From contig JAEXZS010000066.1 in assembly GCA_023451375.1 (NCBI GenBank), forward strand, positions 1 through 64,000: DNA of 64,000 nucleotides, written 5' to 3'. The notes beneath the pieces are model-generated. The model was not told where the DNA came from. It ran no database searches and saw only the letters and a list, made by a program, of their open reading frames with translations. The translations under genes were made by a program, and so were the position numbers. Positions 25,055 to 33,631 of this stretch are shown here, in pieces (the stretch's first letter is position 1; each line of letters opens with the position of its first letter). This DNA comes from Pseudomonadota bacterium. GTDB taxonomy: Bacteria; Pseudomonadota; Alphaproteobacteria; Caulobacterales; Caulobacteraceae.

Positions 25055-25100
25055 GGTCGGTTCTCCAGCGCGTAGCCTACGCCCGCCGGAGCGATCCCGG

Positions 25101-25898
25101 CTAGAGGTCGTCGGTGGCGGCATAGACCATGATGCCGGTGGCGATGGCCAGGTTCAGGCTGTCGGCCCGGCCGCGCATGGGAATCTTGACGTTGACGTCG
25201 CAGGCGGCGGCCAGCGAGTCGGTCAGGCCGGCCTGCTCATTGCCCATCAGGATCAACGAAGGACGCTGCATCACGGCCGAGCGGTGGCTGACCGTCGCAT
25301 CCAGCCGGGTGCCCACGACGCTGCCCGGCCACGATCGCCGCCACGCCAGGAAGCTGTCCGCGTCGGTGCGGGTGATCGACACGGCGAAGACCGAGCCCAT
25401 GGTCGCGCGCACGGCCTCGACGGAATAGGGATCGACGCAGTCGCCGATCAGGATGACGCCGCCGCAGCCGGCCGCGTCGGCGGTGCGGATGATGGTGCCG
25501 AGGTTGCCCGGATCCCGCACCTGCTCCAGCGCGACCCAGCAGGGCGCCGAGGCGGGGACAAGGCAGTCCAGCGGGGCATAGGCCTGGTCGAAGACGCCGA
25601 GCACCGTCTGCGGATTGTCGCGGCGGCTGATCTTCTCGAGGATGGCGTGGGTTACGACGACGATCTCGCCGCCGGCCTTGACGGTCTCGGCCCTGGCGCG
25701 GTCCAGCAGCGGGTGGGGCCTGGCGTCCTGGCCGACCAGCAGCATCCGGGGCGCACGACCCTGGTCCAGCGCCTCGCCGATGAACTTCAGGCCCTCGGCC
25801 AGGAAGGTCCCGGTCGCCTCGCGCTCCTTGCGCATGTGCAGGGCGCGGACGGCCTTGACCGTGTCGTTGGTCAGGGAGGTGATGAGGCGGTCGGTCAT
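25101..25898 (-). CDS. SpoU/TrmH-family RNA 2'-O-methyltransferase
   Basis: A 265-residue SPOUT methyltransferase. I chose the ATG at 25898 because it overlaps the preceding stop as ATGA; another start 9 bp upstream is possible. The N-terminal substrate-binding part includes TFLAEGLKFIGEALDQG, and the catalytic knot has the three family motifs: VRDPGNLGTIIRTADAAG, LIMGNEQAGL, and KIPMRGRADSLNLAIATGI. It most likely methylates the 2'-O of a 23S rRNA or tRNA nucleotide; the exact site cannot be told. It is translationally coupled to the RlmI-like gene upstream, so two RNA-modifying enzymes are made together. Confidence 0.93.
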   Translation of the reverse strand: MTDRLITSLTNDTVKAVRALHMRKEREATGTFLAEGLKFIGEALDQGRAPRMLLVGQDARPHPLLDRARAETVKAGGEIVVVTHAILEKISRRDNPQTVLGVFDQAYAPLDCLVPASAPCWVALEQVRDPGNLGTIIRTADAAGCGGVILIGDCVDPYSVEAVRATMGSVFAVSITRTDADSFLAWRRSWPGSVVGTRLDATVSHRSAVMQRPSLILMGNEQAGLTDSLAAACDVNVKIPMRGRADSLNLAIATGIMVYAATDDL

Positions 25899-26791
25899 CG
25901 CGACCACCGCGCGAAGAAGGACAGGCCGATGGCGCGGGCGTCCGAGCCGTTTTCCGACAGGGCCAGTTCACCCCAGTCGATGCGCCCGCCGCGATCGTGC
26001 GTGGCCTCCGCCATCATGTGGGCCAGCGACAGGCCCGAGATGCGGGCGGCGTAGGCGTTCAGCAGCAGGAAGTCGGCGTCGTCCGCCAATAGGGCGGCGC
26101 AGTCCTTCACCAGACCGGGCATGTCCTCGAACAGCCGCCACACCTCGCCGGTCGGGCCGCGTCCGTACTTCGGCGGGTCCAGGATGATGCCATGATACTT
26201 CGAGCCACGGCGCACCTCGCGGGCGACGTATTTGCGGGCGTCCTCGACGATCCAGCGGATCGGATGCTCGGCCAGGCCGGACTGTTCGGCGTTCTCGCGG
26301 GCGTAGGTCACCGATTTCTTGGAGGCGTCGACGTGGGTGACCTCCGCGCCGGCCGCCGCCGCGGCGAGACTGGCGACCCCAGTGTAGCCGAATAGGTTGA
26401 GAATACGCGGGCGCTCAAGTTGGCGGATGCGCCCGTCCAGCCATTCCCAGTTGGCGGCCTGTTCGGGGAAGAAGGCCAGGTGGCGGAAAGGGGTGAAGCG
26501 GCCGGTGAAGGCCACGTCGCGCCACTTCAGCGGAAAGGCGTCGATGGGACCGTGCGCGTCGAAGCGCCAGCGGCCGGAATCTTCTTCCTCCTGCTGCGGG
26601 TCGAACAGGGCGTTGGCGCGGTCGAAGGCGGCGGGATCGCGCGGCGACCAGAAGCACTGGGGTTCGGGCCGCACCACGGTGTAGCGGCCGTAGCGCTCCA
26701 GCTTCCGTCCATGGCCGGAATCCAGCAGGGCGTAGTCGGACCAGCCTCGCGTGACGAGGGTTTCGGGAGAGGGAGAGAGGGTCGGCGGCAT
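25895..26791 (-). CDS. Class I SAM-dependent RNA methyltransferase, RlmI-like
   Basis: A predicted 298-residue enzyme. The frame continues far upstream into the glycosyltransferase gene, but the ATG at 26791 sits 18 bp after that gene's stop and gives the natural length. SAM-binding motif I is FGYTGVASLAAAAAGAEVTHVDAS near residue 134 and the catalytic LDPPKYGRG is near 205, as in RlmI/RlmL-type rRNA methyltransferases. There is no N-terminal PUA domain, unlike E. coli RlmI. It probably methylates 23S rRNA; site and base are not determined. The ribosome site is weak. Confidence 0.87.
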   Translation of the reverse strand: MPPTLSPSPETLVTRGWSDYALLDSGHGRKLERYGRYTVVRPEPQCFWSPRDPAAFDRANALFDPQQEEEDSGRWRFDAHGPIDAFPLKWRDVAFTGRFTPFRHLAFFPEQAANWEWLDGRIRQLERPRILNLFGYTGVASLAAAAAGAEVTHVDASKKSVTYARENAEQSGLAEHPIRWIVEDARKYVAREVRRGSKYHGIILDPPKYGRGPTGEVWRLFEDMPGLVKDCAALLADDADFLLLNAYAARISGLSLAHMMAEATHDRGGRIDWGELALSENGSDARAIGLSFFARWSR

Positions 26792-26808
26792 CGTCGGCTG
26801 ATAGGCGC

Positions 26809-28194
26809 TCAGGCCGCCTCGCGTCCAGCATCCTCGTCTTCGCCGGGCTCGAGGCGATCGCGGTCCCGCTCGTGCGGGGTCTTGTCCCAAACGAAGGGCT
26901 CGACGATCAGCCGCCACGCCGCGTGGACGAAGGCGAGGCTGAGCAGCGACCAGTAGAGGGGCGCGTTCGCGACATCGGAAAGGCAGTATCGGAGACCGGC
27001 GCGAGCCGCGCCGATGGCGCAGCCCGTCCAGGCCGCGATGGCTCCCGACACCAGGACGCCGAGGGCGATCAGGGGCACAGACGGCGCTCCCCCCGCCGAC
27101 AGCCCCACCAGCACCGCCGAGCCCAGCCAGGCCAAGGCGGGCGCGTGGGCCCCGGCCGAGACGATGGCGGCGCCGACCGTCAGGACGAAGGCCGCCAGCC
27201 CGCGCGCGCCCAGATCGAAGGGCCTGCGCGTGTGCACGCCCCAGGTCTGCATATAGCCCTTCAGCCAGCGCGTCCGTTGCGGCAGCCAGCGGTCCATGGG
27301 GCCGGGCGGGGTCTCGAAGGTGGGACTTCCGATCACGCCGAGGCGCCAGCCGTTCCGCCACAGGCTGAAGCCGAGATCGGCGTCCTCGGTGACGTTGAAG
27401 GGATCCCAGCCGCCGGCGTCCCTGAGGGCGCGCATGCTCAGGTGATTGCTGGTGCCGCCCAGCGGGAAGGGCAGGCCCAGCCGCGCCATGCCGCGCAGCG
27501 TCACCTCGAACAATGAGGCGTATTCCAGCGCGAACTGGCGGTCGAGAAAGGTCGAGCGGGCGCCGTGGGTGCGCTCGCGGATGCGCAGCGGAGCCTGCAG
27601 ACAACCCAACGAAGGTTCCGCGACGAAGCGGGCCGCCGCCTCGCGCAGTTGGTTGGGGTGCGGTTCGTCCTCTGCGTCATAGATGGTCAGCAGGTCCCCG
27701 GTCGCCTCGGCGAGTGCGAAGTTGAGCGCGCGCGGCTTGGTGCAGGGATGGCCGGGCGGCGCGATGAACACCTTCAGCCACGGCGGGCGCGGCGTGGCCT
27801 CGATCGCAGCCAGGGTGGCGGCGTCGTGCGCCTCCAGCACCAGGAAGCCCTCCAGCCGGTGACGGGGGTAGTCGATGCGGGACAGATTGCGGATCAGCTG
27901 CGGCGCGACCGCCGCCTCGTCGTGCAGGGCCGCCAGTATGGTGTAGCGCGGCCATTCGTCCGGGCGGGACGCGAGCGGGATCGGCGCGAAGCTGAAGCCT
28001 ATGAGGGTCCAGCGCCAGATGGCGGCCACAACGAAGGCGCCCTGAAGCGCGACGACGACCGCCAGCAGGGTGGTCGCGGGGGCGTGCAGGCCGCCCAGCA
28101 CAAGCGCGCCCGTGCCCAGGACGACGGTGACCGCCTGCCCCGGCGTGGCGCCCAGCCGCGCCGCGCCCGCCTGCTTTTCCCGCCCCGTCGCCAT
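26809..28194 (-). CDS. Membrane glycosyltransferase, family 2
   Basis: A predicted 461-residue processive-type glycosyltransferase. Residues 15-60 hold two transmembrane segments (VTVVLGTGALVLGGL and LLAVVVALQGAFVVAAIW). The cytoplasmic GT2 domain then shows RYTILAALHDEA, the DAEDEP metal site, TEDADLGF and the QRTRWLKG acceptor motif, and four C-terminal helices follow. This layout resembles XagB and other BcsA-like synthases. It would add sugars to an exported polysaccharide. An upstream alternative start (about 28236) exists. It diverges from the tetR gene, and no other polysaccharide genes are adjacent. Confidence 0.88.
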   Translation of the reverse strand: MATGREKQAGAARLGATPGQAVTVVLGTGALVLGGLHAPATTLLAVVVALQGAFVVAAIWRWTLIGFSFAPIPLASRPDEWPRYTILAALHDEAAVAPQLIRNLSRIDYPRHRLEGFLVLEAHDAATLAAIEATPRPPWLKVFIAPPGHPCTKPRALNFALAEATGDLLTIYDAEDEPHPNQLREAAARFVAEPSLGCLQAPLRIRERTHGARSTFLDRQFALEYASLFEVTLRGMARLGLPFPLGGTSNHLSMRALRDAGGWDPFNVTEDADLGFSLWRNGWRLGVIGSPTFETPPGPMDRWLPQRTRWLKGYMQTWGVHTRRPFDLGARGLAAFVLTVGAAIVSAGAHAPALAWLGSAVLVGLSAGGAPSVPLIALGVLVSGAIAAWTGCAIGAARAGLRYCLSDVANAPLYWSLLSLAFVHAAWRLIVEPFVWDKTPHERDRDRLEPGEDEDAGREAA

Positions 28195-28277
28195 CGCGCC
28201 GCCCCCAGAGCAATCCTGGATTGGTATTCTCTGCAATCGGAATGATCAAGCATTGGCGCCGCCGCCATGCAGTGGCT

Positions 28278-28931
28278 ATGCAGGACCCGCATAAGCGGAG
28301 ACGTCCGGTGCCGACCGCCACATCGCGTTCCAATCGCAAGCCCAAGGGAGAGGGGCATTCGCGTCGCGGCGAAATCCTCGCCGCCGCAGAGAAGATCTTT
28401 GTCGAGCACGGCTACGAAGGGGCGACGATCCGCAAGATCGCCGACGAGGTCGGCCTGTCCTCGACGGCGCTCTACATGCATTTCGCGGACAAGGGCGAGA
28501 TCCTGCAGGAGATCTGCCGCGACGCCTTCGGGGAGCTTACGACCGCCACGCGGACGCTGGCGACGGCCGACGCGCCGCCTGAGGTGCGCCTCCGGCGCAT
28601 GATCGAGGCCTACGTCGCCTTCGGCTTCGACCATCCGAACGCCTATCGCCTGATCTATCTGACCCGCCCTGCGGAGGCGCGCGAGGGCGCGGAGAGCATG
28701 GCCCAGGAGCTGGGCTCGGGCGTGTTCCGCAGCTTCGAGGGCGTGGTGGCCGAGGCGGTCCAGGCGGGCGCCATGCGCGGCGACGCCCGCACGGTCGGCC
28801 AGGCCCTCTGGGCCTGCGCCCACGGCGTGGTCTCGCTGATGATCACCAAGCCGTACTTTCCGTGGGCGGAGCGGCAGGCGCTGGTGGACGCAACGCTGGA
28901 CGCGGTGTTCGCGGGGCTGCTGAAATCGTGA
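28278..28931 (+). CDS. TetR-family transcriptional regulator
   Basis: A 217-residue regulator (ATG at 28278; an alternative at 28242 would add 12 residues; neither has a clear ribosome site). The N-terminus is very basic, and the helix-turn-helix is GATIRKIADEVGLSSTALYMHFADKGEIL at about residues 48-76. The C-terminal ligand domain contains RLRRMIEAYVAFGFDHPNAYRLIYL, a common TetR_C pattern. It overlaps the next gene as GTGA, so it heads the ABC-importer operon and probably regulates it together with the divergent glycosyltransferase; the shared 28195-28277 gap would hold the operator. Confidence 0.88.
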   Translation: MQDPHKRRRPVPTATSRSNRKPKGEGHSRRGEILAAAEKIFVEHGYEGATIRKIADEVGLSSTALYMHFADKGEILQEICRDAFGELTTATRTLATADAPPEVRLRRMIEAYVAFGFDHPNAYRLIYLTRPAEAREGAESMAQELGSGVFRSFEGVVAEAVQAGAMRGDARTVGQALWACAHGVVSLMITKPYFPWAERQALVDATLDAVFAGLLKS

Positions 28932-29722
28932 GGCGGCTTGCCTGCGGGATCGCTCTGGCGCTGCTCGCGGCCGGAGAGGCACAGGCGCGGCCCCTTCGGG
29001 TGATGTCGCTGGACCAGTGCGCGGACCAGTACGTTCTGGCCCTGGCGCCCGAGGCCGACCTGGCCCTGTCGCCACGCGCCGACGATCCCGATTCCTGGTT
29101 GAGGACTGAGGCGGAGGGGCGTCGACGGATCCGGCCGACGCTTGAGGCGGCGGTCGGCTTCCAGCCGGATGTGGTCGTGCGCTATTGGGGCGGCGAGCCC
29201 CGGTTGCTGGCGGCGCTGGAGGCGCGGGGCGTGAAGGTGCTGACCATCGCCGACGCCGCCGACTTCGCGGGCGTCAGCGACAACATCGCCGCCGTGGCTG
29301 AGGGGCTGGACCAGAAGGAGCGGGGGCGGCGGCTGGAGCAGAGCATGCGCGATCGGCTGGCGCGCGCGGACCCCAAGGGCTCGGAACGTCCGCGCGCCGC
29401 CTATCTGACGGCCGGCGGCTTCACGGCGGGGTCCGGGACCCTGATCGACGCCATGATGCGGGCGGCGGGGTTCGAGAACCTGACCACCACGCCGGGATTC
29501 GGTCCGCTGGGCGTGGAGACGATCGCGCTGCAGCCGCCGGCGCGCTTCATCCTGGGGTTCTTCGACAAGGTGCGGGCGGACTGGCGCGGGGCGGGGCGGC
29601 ATCCGGTGGTCCGTCGCGTGGCGGAAGGACGCACGGCGGCGGCGCTGCCGGCCGCTGTCCTGACCTGCCCGGCCTGGTTCGCCGCCGACGGCGCGGCGAT
29701 GATGGCGGAGGGTCGGCCGTGA
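28928..29722 (+). CDS. Periplasmic substrate-binding protein, iron-complex/cobalamin type
   Basis: A 264-residue BtuF/FepB-like protein. GTG at 28928 overlaps the tetR stop by 4 bp and opens a signal peptide VRRLACGIALALLAAGEAQA. The mature chain begins RPLRVMSLDQCADQYVLALAP, with two conserved elements of this family: the first-lobe start and PDVVVRYWGGE near residue 80. The TAGGFTAGSGTLIDAMMRAAGFEN segment marks the second lobe. It should bind a siderophore, haem or corrinoid; ligand choice is not visible. Both flanking junctions are 4-bp overlaps. Confidence 0.9.
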   Translation: MRRLACGIALALLAAGEAQARPLRVMSLDQCADQYVLALAPEADLALSPRADDPDSWLRTEAEGRRRIRPTLEAAVGFQPDVVVRYWGGEPRLLAALEARGVKVLTIADAADFAGVSDNIAAVAEGLDQKERGRRLEQSMRDRLARADPKGSERPRAAYLTAGGFTAGSGTLIDAMMRAAGFENLTTTPGFGPLGVETIALQPPARFILGFFDKVRADWRGAGRHPVVRRVAEGRTAAALPAAVLTCPAWFAADGAAMMAEGRP

Positions 29723-30708
29723 CGCGCATGGTTCGCCTGTGCCTGCTGCTGGCGCTGGCGGTGATCGCGGCCCTGGGGGTGGCGATCCTGGTCGGCGAGA
29801 CGGCTTTGAGCGGGGCGCAGTACGCCGCCGCCTTCGGTGACCCGGCTTCGGGGCCGGGGGAGGTGCTGTGGCAGGTGCGGGCGCCGCGCGCGGTCTGCGC
29901 CCTGGTCGTCGGAGCGGCGCTGGGACTGGCGGGTGCGGTGATGCAGGGTCTGCTCCGCAATCCGCTGGCGGACCCGGGTGTGCTGGGCGTCTCGGCGGTG
30001 GCGGCGCTGGGCGCGGCCCTGGCCATCGTCTGCGGCGCGGCGGGGACGCCGGGGCTGGTGGAGGCGGCGGCCCTGATCGGGGCCGGACTGGCGGGCGGCG
30101 CGCTGATCGCGGCGTCCAGCGCCCTGCGGGCGCCGGAGGCGCTGATCCTGTTCGGCGTCGCCCTGTCGAGTTTCGCCGGCGCCCTGACCGCCCTGATCTT
30201 CAATCTGTCGCCGTCGCCGATCGCCTCGGCGGAGGTCATGTCGTGGCTGCTGGGTTCGGTGCAGAACCGAAGCTGGGTCGACGTGGCGTGGGTGACGCCG
30301 GCGGTGCTGGTCGCCGGCCTGTTCGCCGCCCTGGCCTCGCCGGGGCTGAGGATGCTGACCCTGGGCGAAGAGGCGGCGGCGGCGTCCGGACTGTCGATGG
30401 GGCGGCTAAGAGCGCTGGCGCTGATCGCGGCGGCCGCAGCGACCGGGGCGGCGGTGGCGGTGGCGGGCGTGATCGGCTTCATCGGCCTGGCGGCGCCGCA
30501 TCTGGTGCGTGCGGCGGTGCGCGGCGATCCGGGACGGATCCTGTGGCCCTCGGCTCTAGCGGGCGGGCTGATGCTGGTGCTGGCCGATCTGCTGGCGCGG
30601 CTGACGCCGACGGATCAGGAGCTGAAGGTGGGGGTGTTCACGGCGCTGATCGGGGCGCCCCTGTTCGCGCTGATCGCCTGGCGCGCGGCGCGGGAGTGGC
30701 GGCTGTGA
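29719..30708 (+). CDS. FecCD-family ABC transporter permease
   Basis: A 329-residue polytopic permease starting from GTG at 29719 within the previous gene's end. About nine to ten hydrophobic helices are visible. Family hallmarks include VLWQVRAPRAVCALVVGAALGLAGAVMQGLLRNPLADPGVLG around residues 50-92 and the coupling-helix region GLAAPHLVRAAVRGDP near residue 255. The product would form a homodimer. With the binding protein and ATPase it forms a type II importer for iron-siderophores or cobalamin. It is followed by a GTGA-overlapping ATPase gene. Confidence 0.95.
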   Translation: MTRMVRLCLLLALAVIAALGVAILVGETALSGAQYAAAFGDPASGPGEVLWQVRAPRAVCALVVGAALGLAGAVMQGLLRNPLADPGVLGVSAVAALGAALAIVCGAAGTPGLVEAAALIGAGLAGGALIAASSALRAPEALILFGVALSSFAGALTALIFNLSPSPIASAEVMSWLLGSVQNRSWVDVAWVTPAVLVAGLFAALASPGLRMLTLGEEAAAASGLSMGRLRALALIAAAAATGAAVAVAGVIGFIGLAAPHLVRAAVRGDPGRILWPSALAGGLMLVLADLLARLTPTDQELKVGVFTALIGAPLFALIAWRAAREWRL

Positions 30709-31460
30709 CCCTGCTGTCGCTGGAGGGGGCGACCGCCCGCCTGGGGCGGCGAACCGTGCTGAAGGCCGTCGACCTGACCGTCGCGGCCGGAGAGGTCGTG
30801 GCCCTGTGCGGACCAAACGGAGCGGGCAAGAGCAGCGCGATCCGCGCGGCGGCAGGCCTGCTGCCGCTGGACCGCGGGCGCGCGATGCTGGGGGAAGCGG
30901 ATGTGCGGATGCTGCCGCACAGGGTGCGGGCCGATCGGGTCGCCTATCTGCCGCAGGAGCGGCGCATCGCCTGGAACCTGCCGGCCATCGAAGTCGTGGC
31001 GTTGGGCGCGCCCTTCCTCGCGGGGGGTGAGGCGCTGGAGCGGGCGCGAGCGGCGCTGCAGGAGGTCGGCGCCGACGCCTTGGCCGATCGGGGCGTAGCC
31101 GAGATGTCGGGCGGCGAGCGGGCGCGGGTGCTGCTGGCGCGGGCGCTGGCGTCTCCCGCGCCGTTGCTGCTGGCCGACGAGCCGATCGCGGGTCTCGATC
31201 CGGACGCGCAGCGGCTGGTCCTGGAGCGGCTGCGGGCGCGTGCGGAGGGGGGCGGCGCGGTGCTGGTCAGCCTTCACGACCTGACGCTGGCGGCCGAGTT
31301 CGCCGACCGCGTGGCGGTGCTGACCGCCGGTTCGAAGCTGGCGGACGGTCCTCCGACCCAGGCGCTGGGACCCGAGGTGCTGCGCCGCGTCTTCAGCCTG
31401 GACGGCGGCTGGGTCGACGGGCCGGACGGGCCGCTGCTGGCGGCCCGGCGCGCTCAGTAG
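30705..31460 (+). CDS. ABC transporter ATP-binding protein (FecE/HmuV/BtuD type)
   Basis: A 251-residue ATPase beginning with GTG at 30705, which overlaps the permease stop by 4 bp. Walker A GPNGAGKSS is near residue 37, the Q-loop lies in YLPQERRIAWNLP, the signature is MSGGERARV near 132, Walker B LLLADEP with GLDPD follows, and the H-loop is SLHDL. These assign it to the importers of iron complexes and cobalamin. It completes the tetR-SBP-permease-ATPase operon. Its last 7 bp overlap the convergent transglycosylase gene. Confidence 0.95.
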   Translation: MTLLSLEGATARLGRRTVLKAVDLTVAAGEVVALCGPNGAGKSSAIRAAAGLLPLDRGRAMLGEADVRMLPHRVRADRVAYLPQERRIAWNLPAIEVVALGAPFLAGGEALERARAALQEVGADALADRGVAEMSGGERARVLLARALASPAPLLLADEPIAGLDPDAQRLVLERLRARAEGGGAVLVSLHDLTLAAEFADRVAVLTAGSKLADGPPTQALGPEVLRRVFSLDGGWVDGPDGPLLAARRAQ

Positions 31461-33511
31461 CCGGCGTAGGGACGCGGGCCCGCTGCGGCGCCGGCGGAGA
31501 TGTCGGCCGAAGGAGTCAGCGGCGCCGAACCGCCGTTCAGCCGCGCCTTGTAGACCGCAAGGTTCTCCATCACCCGCATCATGTAGTTGCGCGTCTCGGT
31601 GAAGGGGACGCACTCAATGAAGTCGATGGCGCGGTTCGCGTCGCCGCGCGGATCGCCGCAGCGCGCCACCCACTGGGACGGGCGCGCCGGTCCCGCGTTG
31701 TAGCCGACCGTCGTCAGCAGCATCGACCCGCTGTTCGCCGCCATCAGCTCGCCCAGGTGATAGCTGCCCAGCGTCATGTTGTAATTCGGGTCCCACAACC
31801 GTTCCGGCGAGTAGCTCATGCCCAGGCGGCGGGCGACGCCCGAGGCGGTCGAGGGCAGGAACTGCATCATGCCCCGCGCGTCGGCATGCGACCGGGCCAT
31901 GGGGTCGAAGCTCGATTCCTGACGGGTGATGGCCAGGGTGAAGGGCAGGGGGGCGGCGCCGGCGACCGATGGCGGCACGCGCACGGGATACATGCGCTCT
32001 GGCATGACGAATCCCCGCTGGCTGGCGGCGCGGCCGACCATCATGGCCGTGAAGCCTTCGCCATAGCCGCGCGTCAGGTCCATCAGCAGCGCCAGGTCCT
32101 CGATCGTCGGCAGGTCGTTGTCGAGCTGATAGGCGAAGACGCGCAGCAGGCTGGTCTCGCCGGTCTCGCCCAGGATGCGGGCGGCGCGCACCAGTTCCCG
32201 GCCCTCGAAGCCGGCGACCTGGGCCTGGTCGGGCACGGGTTCGGGCGGCAGGGCCAGGGTGGTCAGCCCGGCCTTCTCGGCCGCCAACTGTCCGTAGAAG
32301 GACTGCCAATGGCGGGCGCCGTTGCGATAGTAGTTCTGCGCGGCGTCGCGCTCGCCCCGGGCCTCGGCCGCCCGGCCCAGCCAGTAGTAGGCGCGGCCCT
32401 GTGTGATGGGGGTGGAGGAGGCGCCGCGCAGGGCCTCGAAGTGGCGCGCCGCGACTTCCGGCTGGTTCAGCTTGGTCAGGGCGACCCAGCCGGCGAAGAA
32501 CTCGGCGTCCACCATGCGGTCGCCGGCGGTGAAGCCATGGCCGTCCATGGCGTCATAGGCGGCGCGCCAGTTGCCGGCCTGGAGGGCGTCGAGGAAGTAG
32601 TTGCGGCGCTCGCTCCACAGCGTGTTCTGACCGGCGTCGTGCGTCGGCGCGGGCGGCAGGCTGGCCAGCAGGGGATAGCCTTCGGATTGGCGGTTCTGAG
32701 AGCGCAGGATGCGGACCCGCTCCAGCGCGACCGCCGGATCGGTCGCCTGGGCGGGCGTCAGGCCGGCGACGACGGCGTCGGGACTGTAGGCGCCGCGCAG
32801 CGTCATCACCGCATTGGCGACGGAAGCGCGTTCCGGCGAGACCATGTTGACCATGGCGCGCGTAGCCGGACCATGCGGGCCGAGCAGCAGCATGTTCAGC
32901 CGCGCCTCGTGGTCCGCCTGGGTCAGCCATGCGCCCCAGCGGCCCAGGATGCGGGTCTGCTGCGACTCGTCGAAGGAACGGGTGGTCCACCAGTCGCGGA
33001 TCAGGGCGCGGGCCTCATCGGTGCGGCCCCGCTGCTCATGGGCGGAGGCCAGGGCGATGGCGCCTTCGATCGTGACCGGCGGGCTGTCGGCGAACAACGA
33101 CAGGGCGGCGTCCGTCCCCATGCCGGAGCGATCCAGCGCCTTCTCCGCGGCGGCGCGGCGCGAATCGGCGCGCGGCCAGCCGGCCATGGCGGACTGGGCC
33201 TGGGCCAGCTGGGCGTAGGACAGCTGTTCGCCCGAGGTGTCGATCAGCGCCCATTCGACCAGCTTGCGCGCGGCCGGGTCGCCGATCTGCGCCAAGACGG
33301 CCTGGGCCCCCGCCACGTCGCGCGCGCGGGCGGCGGCAAGCCCCTGACGGAAAAGCGCGGTGTCCTGATCGTTGAGGACGCGCGGTCCGGAATAGGCGGG
33401 CGCATAGGCCGGCGTGGACTGAACCGCCGTATAGGGAACCGGGCCTGAGCCGAGATCCTGCGGATTGGGAGCCATCACCGCAAGCATGGCCGCCAGGCTG
33501 GTTCCGATCAT
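31454..33511 (-). CDS. Soluble lytic murein transglycosylase, Slt70-like
   Basis: A 685-residue exported peptidoglycan lyase. I favour the ATG at 33511 because AGGA sits 6-7 bp upstream; an ATG 18 bp further out is possible. A short hydrophobic start (IGTSLAAMLAVMAP) serves as signal. A long helical superhelix typical of Slt70 follows (about residues 40-500), and then the lysozyme-like SLT domain, with catalytic Glu532 in ITRQESSFDP, RGMMQFLPSTA, and NMTLGSYHLGEL, closes the protein. It cleaves glycan strands to 1,6-anhydromuropeptides. Its end overlaps the ABC ATPase gene. Confidence 0.93.
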   Translation of the reverse strand: MIGTSLAAMLAVMAPNPQDLGSGPVPYTAVQSTPAYAPAYSGPRVLNDQDTALFRQGLAAARARDVAGAQAVLAQIGDPAARKLVEWALIDTSGEQLSYAQLAQAQSAMAGWPRADSRRAAAEKALDRSGMGTDAALSLFADSPPVTIEGAIALASAHEQRGRTDEARALIRDWWTTRSFDESQQTRILGRWGAWLTQADHEARLNMLLLGPHGPATRAMVNMVSPERASVANAVMTLRGAYSPDAVVAGLTPAQATDPAVALERVRILRSQNRQSEGYPLLASLPPAPTHDAGQNTLWSERRNYFLDALQAGNWRAAYDAMDGHGFTAGDRMVDAEFFAGWVALTKLNQPEVAARHFEALRGASSTPITQGRAYYWLGRAAEARGERDAAQNYYRNGARHWQSFYGQLAAEKAGLTTLALPPEPVPDQAQVAGFEGRELVRAARILGETGETSLLRVFAYQLDNDLPTIEDLALLMDLTRGYGEGFTAMMVGRAASQRGFVMPERMYPVRVPPSVAGAAPLPFTLAITRQESSFDPMARSHADARGMMQFLPSTASGVARRLGMSYSPERLWDPNYNMTLGSYHLGELMAANSGSMLLTTVGYNAGPARPSQWVARCGDPRGDANRAIDFIECVPFTETRNYMMRVMENLAVYKARLNGGSAPLTPSADISAGAAAGPRPYAGY

Positions 33512-33631
33512 GATCTTTCCTGTTCCCATTCAATCCGGTTGCGGCGAGGCCGCCGGCGACCTAACTTCCCGCGCTCATTTCCGGGTGACGATCGACGTCG
33601 CCCCCATTCCCACGCAGGCCAAGCCAGTCCC

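Noticed and set aside
28195..28277. Cobalamin riboswitch before the ABC importer
   Set aside because: The gap is only 83 bp, too short for a B12 riboswitch, and no B12-box-like sequence is seen.
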